The notes under the pieces: generated by a model
Told to the model about the DNA's origin: nothing
Seen by the model: the letters and a program-made list of their open reading frames with translations, nothing else
Database searches by the model: none
Position numbers and translations under genes: made by a program
Part shown: piece by piece, positions 58,032 to 64,000 of the stretch
How the letters are laid out: each line of letters starts with the position of its first letter
Numbering within the stretch: the first letter of the stretch is position 1
Source: Polynucleobacter sp. 30F-ANTBAC
Lineage (GTDB): Bacteria > Pseudomonadota > Gammaproteobacteria > Burkholderiales > Burkholderiaceae
Assembly: GCF_018882385.1 (NCBI RefSeq)
Contig: NZ_JACVON010000002.1
Location: 620,001-684,000, forward strand
Length of the DNA stretch: 64,000 nt
Reading direction: 5' to 3'

Positions 58032-58115
58032 AACTCAGTCACTACTATTCCTGATGTTTAGTGGCATGGTGTTTGGGCTGTAACAGGCTTAATGACTAAT
58101 CCTTATTAATTCTGC

Positions 58116-58409
58116 CTATTGGTCTTCTTCAGTGAATCTTTTTGGAAGATAAGGTACTTCTAAGTACTTTGAGCTCGTTATTAGAAATGCATAGTAGACG
58201 ACATCGCGTCGGAACTTCTCTTCAGAGAAGGTCATAAAATCCAGTTGCGATTGCTTTGTACTCGCTTGAGAAACCTCAATAGCGTCTTGGTGAAAGATGG
58301 TTTTACTAATAGTCATATATGTCAAAGCGAATTCCTTATGCTTTGAATCATAGGGGGCAATTTTGACAATTCTAAGTCGCTTTTTTGAAATATTTTTGAA
58401 TCTTCTCAA
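58116..58409 (-). CDS. Hypothetical 97-residue protein in the phoB-phoR gap (uncertain)
   Basis: This minus-strand reading frame fills most of the 397-base gap between phoB and phoR. The product is basic at the N-terminus and has no signal peptide or known motif; VYYAFLITSSKYLEVPYLPKRF is the most protein-like part. Several in-frame Met are possible starts (for example about residue 32). The gap is otherwise empty, and gene-like codon order on the opposite strand supports it weakly. It could also be spurious. Confidence 0.4.
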   Translation of the reverse strand: MRRFKNISKKRLRIVKIAPYDSKHKEFALTYMTISKTIFHQDAIEVSQASTKQSQLDFMTFSEEKFRRDVVYYAFLITSSKYLEVPYLPKRFTEEDQ

Positions 58410-58428
58410 GCCTTGTTAAGATAGCGGT

Positions 58429-59751
58429 ATGTTGTCATTGCAAACCCGCTTATTTTTTATAGCGACCCTTGTTTTAGTCATTTCTTGGCTGGTAGGCGAC
58501 CTTGTCAGCAGCACGGCAGGTTGGTTGACTGCCGTTATCTGCTTAGGGGTCTTATTAGCGTATCAGCTTTGGCATGCTTCCAAATTATCAAAACTACTGT
58601 TGACCCCAAAACATGGTGAAATCCCTCGAGCTATGGGTATTTGGGGTGAAATCTATTACAGATTACATAAGTTAACTCGCGCTTGGCGTGATCAAGTGAT
58701 TGAGGTAGAGCAGCAACACCAACGTTTTATTCAGGCTATTCAGGCTTCACCCAATGGTGTGGTTATGCTCAATGAAGAGGACCAAATGGAGTGGTGCAAT
58801 GCATTTGCCGGCGCACACTTTGGTTTAAATGCCAGACGCGATGCCATGCAACGCATCACGCACATTCTCCGTAAGCCGGCATTTGTGCAATATATTCTTC
58901 GCCAGAATTATCGGGATCCGATTCGTTTAACCAATATGGGCTTGTTTGAAGAGTACACCTTAGATGTGCAGATATTTCCTTACGGCGATAAACAAAAACT
59001 CATTCTGTCTCAAGATGTATCACAGATTGAAAAAACAGATGCGATGCGACGAGATTTCGTCGCCAACGTTTCACATGAATTAAAAACCCCATTGACTGTT
59101 CTGGCTGGTTTTTTAGAAACTGTTCAAGAGTTGGAATTAAGCCCTGAAGATAGAGATCGTTATCTTGAATTGATGAGTATTCAAACAGGCCGCATGAAGA
59201 CAATTGTGGATGATTTGCTAACCTTGGCCAAGCTAGAGGGTAACCCTGAACCACCGATCTCTCAGGCTATTCCGATGGCTAAATTGTTAGAGAAACTCAA
59301 GCTAGACGCTGAGGGGCTATCTCAAGGACAACATCAGATCACATTGACCAATAGAACAGATAAAAACATTTTAGGCGATGAGGCTGAGATGTATTCGGCA
59401 TTCAGTAATTTGGTATTCAACGCGGTACGCTATACGCCTGAGGGTGGCAAGATTGATGTGGTTTGGGAAAACACCGATCATGGTGCTGAATTCTCAGTTA
59501 CCGATACAGGGCCAGGTATTGCCGAAGAGCATATCCCGCGTTTAACCGAGCGTTTTTATAGGATTGATCGCAGTCGTTCGAGAGAAACCGGTGGAACCGG
59601 TTTGGGTATGGCGATTGTGAAGCACGTTATCAATCGCCACCAGGGTGAATTAAAAATTCAATCGGTTTTAGGTGAGGGTAGTCGCTTTTCTTTAATCCTC
59701 ACCAAATCTCGCTTGAGTTCTGACAAGAACTTAAACGAGAAGTTGAACTAA
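58429..59751 (+). CDS. phoR: Phosphate regulon sensor histidine kinase PhoR
   Basis: A 440-residue kinase: two N-terminal transmembrane segments (about 8-24 and 31-48), a PAS domain (about 95-190, RFIQAIQASPNGVVML), HisKA with His in VANVSHELKTPLTVLAGF (about 215), and HATPase with NAVRYTPEGG, DTGPGI and GGTGLGMAIVKH. The layout equals E. coli PhoR. Unusually it does not overlap phoB but lies 397 bases away. Its 3' end overlaps the convergent ppk by 21 bases. Confidence 0.94.
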   Translation: MLSLQTRLFFIATLVLVISWLVGDLVSSTAGWLTAVICLGVLLAYQLWHASKLSKLLLTPKHGEIPRAMGIWGEIYYRLHKLTRAWRDQVIEVEQQHQRFIQAIQASPNGVVMLNEEDQMEWCNAFAGAHFGLNARRDAMQRITHILRKPAFVQYILRQNYRDPIRLTNMGLFEEYTLDVQIFPYGDKQKLILSQDVSQIEKTDAMRRDFVANVSHELKTPLTVLAGFLETVQELELSPEDRDRYLELMSIQTGRMKTIVDDLLTLAKLEGNPEPPISQAIPMAKLLEKLKLDAEGLSQGQHQITLTNRTDKNILGDEAEMYSAFSNLVFNAVRYTPEGGKIDVVWENTDHGAEFSVTDTGPGIAEEHIPRLTERFYRIDRSRSRETGGTGLGMAIVKHVINRHQGELKIQSVLGEGSRFSLILTKSRLSSDKNLNEKLN

Positions 59752-61815
59752 TTCTTTCTGTCCGATGTAAGGTGTCACGCCTGCACGTGGCTTGAGCTGA
59801 ACGTAAGCCCCTTCCGAATTCATTTGCCATGCTGTGCTGTTATCTCTGAGCAGCATCTTCAAACCCTCTTTGATGACACGGGCTTTCAATTTCTTATCGA
59901 GAATAGGGAATGCGACTTCCACACGACGGAAAAGATTGCGATCCATCCAGTCCGCAGATGATAAATAAAGTACTTCTTCGCCATCAGCGTAGAAATAGTA
60001 AATACGGTGATGTTCTAAGAACCGACCGATGATCGATCTCACTTTTATATTCTCTGATAAACCTGGCACACCTGGCTTGAGCGCACAAACACCTCGGATA
60101 ATTAAATCAATCTTCACGCCAGCCTGTGATGCGTTATAGAGCTCTTGAATGATCGTTGGCTCCAATAAGGCATTCATCTTCGCAATGATGTGAGCTTTTT
60201 TGCCGGCCTTTGCTGCTTTCGCTTCTGCTTGAATATGCGCGATTAACTGATCATGCATGGTGAAAGGTGATTGCCATAGCTGTTTAAGTGCCGTTCGACG
60301 ACCTGTTCCAGTTAGTTGCATGAAAACATGGTGCATGTCTTCGCAAATATCAGGATTGGAAGTCATCAAACCAAAGTCACTATAAAGCTTGGCTGTTTTT
60401 GGATGGTAGTTGCCGGTACCTAAATGACCGTATCGTTTCAATATAGTCTTATCTTTGCGTCGACCAACGCCCGAAATAAGCTCTTTACGAACCACCAATA
60501 GCATCTTGGCATGGCACTTATGACCCACCACACCATAAACCACGTGCGCGCCAACAGCTTCTAGCTTAGCCGCCCAAGAAATATTGGTTTGTTCGTCAAA
60601 ACGAGCTAAGAGTTCTACAACAACAGTCACTTCTTTACCGTTACGAGCTGCTTCCATTAAGGCATCCATCACCAAAGACTGATCTCCAGTTCTGTATACA
60701 GTTTGCTTGATGGCTAAAACATGGGGATCCTTTGCTGCGGATCGGAGTAGTTCTAATACGGGATCAAAGCTTTGATACGGATGATGTAAAAGAATGTCTT
60801 CCTGTGACAATTGTTCAAACAAGTCCGTTCCAGAATTTAAAGTCACCGATTTTTTAGGAATGTGATCTGGGAACTTGAGGTCTGGTCGATCAATTAAATC
60901 TGGGATTTGTACTAAACGTACTAAATTAACTGGGCCATCGACGCGATAGCAATCTTCAGGGTGGAGATTCTCAACCTCTAATAAATAATCAGTAAGAGAC
61001 TGAGGCATGTCGGATTTGATTTCTAAGCGAACGGCATCGCCCAGATGGCGAGAGGGCAATTCGCCTTGAAGAGCTGCACGTAAATCCGTAATGTCATCCT
61101 CGGAAACAAATAAATCCGAGTTACGAGTTACTCTAAACTGATGACAACCTGTGACCTTCATGCCTTGGAACAATTCCGGTACAAAGGCATGCATAAAAGA
61201 AGAGAGCAGCACAAAGCCTTGTGTATTTCCTGATAAATTCTTGGGCATCATCACCACGCGAGGAAGTGATCGTGGCGCTTGAACAACCGCTAATTCAGCG
61301 CTTCTACCAAATGCATCTTGCCCTTCTAAAGTAACAAAAAAGTTAAGACTCTTATTGATGACTTTAGGGAATGGGTGTGCTGGATCTAAGGCAATAGGCG
61401 TTAACAGCGGTACCAATTCACTATTGAAGAATTCTTTTGCCCAGTTTCTTTGTGCCACTGTCCATTCATCGTGCGTGTGGAAGGTGATGCCTTGCTTTGC
61501 AATTTTGGGAAGAATGTCGTCTTTTAAAAGTTGGTATTTTCTTTCTACCAAGTCGTGTGCTTTTTGAGCAACGATATCGTAGGCAGTCGTGATGGACATG
61601 CCATCCGCTGTTTTACCTTTAGGATTACTTTTTAACTGCTCTTTGATACCCGACATACGGATTTCAAAGAACTCATCCATATTGCTTGATACGATACAAA
61701 CAAACCTCAAGCGCTCGAGCAAAGGAGTTTTTGGATTTTCTGCTTGTTGGAGTACGCGAGAGTTAAACTCAAGCACGCCTAGTTCACGGTTTAATAATGG
61801 GGTCTTTGATGACAT
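59731..61815 (-). CDS. ppk1: Polyphosphate kinase 1
   Basis: A 694-residue enzyme that polymerises ATP gamma-phosphate into polyphosphate. It has the N domain (LNRELGVLEFNSRVLQQAEN), head domain, and the two phospholipase-D-like C domains with GHKCHAKML and the autophosphorylated His in HLGTGNYHPKTAKLYSD. The paired Arg/His region is SADWMDRNLFRRVE. Divergent from ppx; a Pho-box-like site lies 23-40 bases before its ATG, putting it in the Pho regulon (inference). Confidence 0.97.
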   Translation of the reverse strand: MSSKTPLLNRELGVLEFNSRVLQQAENPKTPLLERLRFVCIVSSNMDEFFEIRMSGIKEQLKSNPKGKTADGMSITTAYDIVAQKAHDLVERKYQLLKDDILPKIAKQGITFHTHDEWTVAQRNWAKEFFNSELVPLLTPIALDPAHPFPKVINKSLNFFVTLEGQDAFGRSAELAVVQAPRSLPRVVMMPKNLSGNTQGFVLLSSFMHAFVPELFQGMKVTGCHQFRVTRNSDLFVSEDDITDLRAALQGELPSRHLGDAVRLEIKSDMPQSLTDYLLEVENLHPEDCYRVDGPVNLVRLVQIPDLIDRPDLKFPDHIPKKSVTLNSGTDLFEQLSQEDILLHHPYQSFDPVLELLRSAAKDPHVLAIKQTVYRTGDQSLVMDALMEAARNGKEVTVVVELLARFDEQTNISWAAKLEAVGAHVVYGVVGHKCHAKMLLVVRKELISGVGRRKDKTILKRYGHLGTGNYHPKTAKLYSDFGLMTSNPDICEDMHHVFMQLTGTGRRTALKQLWQSPFTMHDQLIAHIQAEAKAAKAGKKAHIIAKMNALLEPTIIQELYNASQAGVKIDLIIRGVCALKPGVPGLSENIKVRSIIGRFLEHHRIYYFYADGEEVLYLSSADWMDRNLFRRVEVAFPILDKKLKARVIKEGLKMLLRDNSTAWQMNSEGAYVQLKPRAGVTPYIGQKELVQLLV

Positions 61816-61837
61816 AGCTCTAGTTTGACTATGAAAG

Positions 61838-61855
61838 ATGTCAAATAGATGACAT
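61838..61855 (-). promoter_or_regulatory. Pho-box-like site before ppk1
   Basis: On the minus strand ATGTCATCTATTTGACAT, two CTGTCAT/CTGACAT-like repeats with 11-base periodicity. It is also an inverted repeat. Confidence 0.6.
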
Positions 61856-61881
61856 TTTTGTGAATTTAGCTTGTAATCACA

Positions 61882-61899
61882 ATGTCATAATAAAGTCAT
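61882..61899 (+). promoter_or_regulatory. Pho-box-like site before ppx
   Basis: ATGTCATAATAAAGTCAT, tandem TGTCAT/AGTCAT repeats 11 bases apart, 41 bases before the ppx start. Two boxes in the 124-base divergent spacer suggest joint PhoB control of both genes. Confidence 0.65.
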
Positions 61900-61939
61900 A
61901 ATCTATTGAGATTAAAAATAATTAAAAAAGAACAATACC

Positions 61940-63487
61940 TTGTCATTAACCCCTTTAACTCCTGCCAAAGAAGAGCTCGTTGCTGCTGTTGACCTGGGGT
62001 CGAACAGTTTTCGCATGGTGATTGCAAGAGTCATTAAGTCAGCCTCGGGCACTCAAGTGCAACCGATTGATACGCTCAGGGAATCGGTTCGTATGGCAGC
62101 GGGTCTCACTGAAGATAAACGATTGGATGAGAAGTCCATTGCCAGAGGACTTAAGGCACTTCATCGATTTGGCGATCGCCTTAGAAACTTTGATACCAAA
62201 CAGGTGAGGGTCGTAGCTACCAATACTTTGCGCGTGGCTCGTAATGCCGACGCTTTTATTAAGGAAGCTGAAAAACTATTGGGTTTCCCGATTGAAGTTG
62301 TGGCAGGCCGAGAAGAGGCGCGTCTTATTTATATTGGAGCAGCCCACGATGCACCTACCTGCGATGGCAAGAGATTCGTATTGGATATCGGTGGTGGTTC
62401 AACAGAATTCATCATTGGTGAAGGTTATGAACCTAAGTTACTTGAATCACTCTATATCGGCTGTGTCTCCTATAGCCAAGAATACTTCCCGAATGGCTTG
62501 GTCGATGCTCACAGTTTCAAGCAAGCTCAGACGGCAGCCCGACGAGAAATTCAAGCAATTTCGTCACAATTTAAAAAAATGGGCTGGAAGCAATCAATTG
62601 GTTCTTCTGGAACTGCAAGAGCGATTGCAGAGCTAATTGCCCAAAACGGATTCGATGGCGTGCCTCATGATCTTCCCGTTAATGGTGCGGGTGGTGTCAT
62701 TACGAAGGAAGCCTTGCAGCTTCTTAAAAAATCTTTAATAGATAGCGAATTCATTGATCGCTCGAATTTGATTGGTTTAAAAGGCGATCGAAAACCTGTA
62801 CTACCAGGTGGGCTAGCCATCATGATTGCTGCGTTTGAAGAATTAGATATCGAACGGATGGAAGTGACTGAAGCTGCTTTGCGCTTGGGAGTGCTTTATG
62901 ATCTGATGGGTCGATCCCAGCATCACGACATGCGTTTTGTGACGGTTGAGCAATTCATGCAGCGTTATGGAATAGATCGACAGCAGGCGAAAAGAGTAAG
63001 TGATGTCGCTGTTTACTTTTTAGAGCAGTTTCCTAAGCCTAAAAATGAAGATCGTAAAGACAATACACACCTTCTCTCTTGGGCAGCCAAACTTCATGAG
63101 ATTGGTTTAAGCATCACTCATAACGGCTATCACAAGCATTCGGCTTATATTGCCTCTCATGCCGATATGCCGGGCTTCTCAAGATTGGATCAAGCGAGAT
63201 TGGCAGCATTGTTGCTGGGACACACCGGCAAATTAGGTAAGATTTCAGTTGGTTCGGCCTATATTGATTGGCGCATGTTGTTTTGCCTAAGGTTGGCACA
63301 CGTCATCTGCCGTAGACGAGATGACGAAGGTATTCCTGATATTTCTGTCAAAGAAATTGAAGGAGGCTTTTTACTGAAAGTTTCCAAAGAGTGGTCTAAG
63401 AAGAACCCACTCACTCAATTTGGTCTAGAGAAAGAATCGGCTGATTGGCAAAAAATTGGCCGTGAATACCAAATTGAACTGATATAA
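61940..63487 (+). CDS. ppx: Exopolyphosphatase (Ppx/GppA family)
   Basis: A 515-residue actin-fold phosphatase: VAAVDLGSNSFRMVIARV (phosphate 1), GREEARLIYIGAA, LDIGGGSTEFIIG (phosphate 2), then a C-terminal HD-like helical domain (HLLSWAAKLHEIGLSITHNGYHKHSAYI). It removes terminal phosphate from polyphosphate. The start must be TTG 61940 because no ATG precedes the conserved N-terminal motif. Divergent partner of ppk1. Confidence 0.95.
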   Translation: MSLTPLTPAKEELVAAVDLGSNSFRMVIARVIKSASGTQVQPIDTLRESVRMAAGLTEDKRLDEKSIARGLKALHRFGDRLRNFDTKQVRVVATNTLRVARNADAFIKEAEKLLGFPIEVVAGREEARLIYIGAAHDAPTCDGKRFVLDIGGGSTEFIIGEGYEPKLLESLYIGCVSYSQEYFPNGLVDAHSFKQAQTAARREIQAISSQFKKMGWKQSIGSSGTARAIAELIAQNGFDGVPHDLPVNGAGGVITKEALQLLKKSLIDSEFIDRSNLIGLKGDRKPVLPGGLAIMIAAFEELDIERMEVTEAALRLGVLYDLMGRSQHHDMRFVTVEQFMQRYGIDRQQAKRVSDVAVYFLEQFPKPKNEDRKDNTHLLSWAAKLHEIGLSITHNGYHKHSAYIASHADMPGFSRLDQARLAALLLGHTGKLGKISVGSAYIDWRMLFCLRLAHVICRRRDDEGIPDISVKEIEGGFLLKVSKEWSKKNPLTQFGLEKESADWQKIGREYQIELI

Positions 63488-63516
63488 AAAAGGAGCCTTT
63501 GAAGGGCTCCTTTTTT
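63486..63516. terminator. Bidirectional terminator after ppx
   Basis: AGGAGCC / GGCTCCT stem with A tract before and T tract after, starting at the ppx stop. It also serves the convergent acyltransferase gene. Confidence 0.9.
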
Positions 63517-63546
63517 GTTGATCTATGTTTCAAGCAGGCTGCTGAA

Positions 63547-64000
63547 TTACTGACCTAAAAAGTGCTTGGCATATCTTGGGTGGATATCTTCCATGCGCAA
63601 CATGGTGAGGAAGTCTGCAGTATTGAAGTCAGGATCCCATGCTGGGTTGCCGCAAACCTTAGCACCTAAACGCAAGTAGCCTTTGATCAAAGCAGGAGGG
63701 TCTACATCCAATTGGTTATTTAATTCTTCAACCGGTAAAGCCAAGCGTGGAAATACACGGTATTCAATATCAGTTAAGTGGTTGGAGTTCAATAGGGTGG
63801 ACAAGCTGGCAGCATAGTGGCCACCATCGCCCATTTGAACGCTAGCGCAACCCAACATGATCTCGTAATCATTCTTTTTCATGTATTGCCCTAAGCCACT
63901 CCACAACGCCATGATCACACCACCAGAACGGTAATCACGGTGAACACAAGAACGACCCACTTCCACCATTTTGTGACGTAGATGGCGTAAACGAGTTAAG
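63547..64000 (-). CDS. GNAT-type N-acyltransferase, OlsB/hemolysin-like (partial, 5' end outside)
   Basis: The reading frame is open to the window edge, so the gene starts beyond 64000. It is not limited to the in-frame ATG at 63969. The visible 151 residues contain VEVGRSCVHRDYRSGGVIMALWSGL, the acyl-carrier-binding loop of the OlsB-like ornithine-acyl[ACP] N-acyltransferase family, and GCASVQMGDGG further on. Such enzymes make lyso-ornithine lipid, a phosphorus-free membrane lipid made under phosphate limitation. That would suit its place next to the Pho genes. The exact substrate cannot be fixed from the fragment. Confidence 0.75.
   Translation of the reverse strand, partial: LTRLRHLRHKMVEVGRSCVHRDYRSGGVIMALWSGLGQYMKKNDYEIMLGCASVQMGDGGHYAASLSTLLNSNHLTDIEYRVFPRLALPVEELNNQLDVDPPALIKGYLRLGAKVCGNPAWDPDFNTADFLTMLRMEDIHPRYAKHFLGQ

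Overview
The window looks like chromosome of a freshwater betaproteobacterium of the Burkholderiaceae, most likely Polynucleobacter or a close relative. This is inferred from the moderate-to-low GC, the conserved order carB-greA-DUF4149 / yhbY / rlmE-ftsH-folP-glmM, and the pst-pho-ppk-ppx order. No search was run, so the genus is a judgement. About 65 protein genes and two tRNAs (Pro-UGG, Arg-UCU) are supported. I found no rRNA, CRISPR array, insertion sequence or integrase.

Layout. 1-6.8 kb is housekeeping: the carB tail, transcript cleavage factor GreA, a membrane protein, YhbY, 23S rRNA methyltransferase RlmE, FtsH, dihydropteroate synthase and GlmM. 6.8-8.2 kb holds tRNA-Pro, a BLUF blue-light sensor, a glutaredoxin-type ArsC and tRNA-Arg. 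8.3-19.3 kb, directly after tRNA-Arg, is a visibly AT-richer accessory block. It contains a stand-alone secretin with a long C-terminal extension and a three-gene operon (alpha/beta hydrolase, Tat-exported ABC-type binding protein, degenerate histidine phosphatase). It also holds an MFS transporter fused to periplasmic sensor domains, a 7TMR-DISM histidine kinase/OmpR regulator pair and a small secreted Cys protein. Its three control regions share the octamer TTTGCAAG. I treat this block as a candidate undescribed sensing/export system.

19.3-34.6 kb is mixed: a small lipoprotein, a TonB-like protein, YcaO, an alternative quinol oxidase, DgkA, an Rrf2 regulator without the cluster cysteines, a glycosyltransferase, FolB, a DCC protein, AlkB, a CWC mini-protein, a LON-domain protein, CRY-DASH, a DEDDh-GIY-YIG nuclease fusion, a renalase-like flavoprotein, a secreted transglutaminase-like protein and DUF3422.

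34.8-42.5 kb is the most striking region. An AraC regulator is divergent from an operon that starts with a homolog of styrene oxide isomerase (StyC). A complete six-subunit toluene/alkene diiron monooxygenase (TmoABCDEF type) and a DUF1329 exported protein follow. The combination implies epoxidation of an alkene or arene followed by isomerisation of the epoxide to a carbonyl in one transcript. A GFA-family protein and a stand-alone TrpB2 follow after a terminator.

44.5-50.1 kb: SOS-controlled umuDC with a textbook LexA box, a voltage-gated-type potassium channel with a zinc ribbon, an outer-membrane MetA-like protein, and the SHP-DHC-cytochrome b561 haem operon behind a PmrA/QseB-like box. 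50.2-52.6 kb is an arsenic operon (arsR, arsI, arsC, acr3) with an operator palindrome over the start codon. 52.8-63.5 kb is the phosphate regulon (pstSCAB, phoU, phoB, phoR, ppk, ppx) with Pho-box-like sites before pstS, ppk and ppx. The window ends inside a GNAT/OlsB-like acyltransferase gene.
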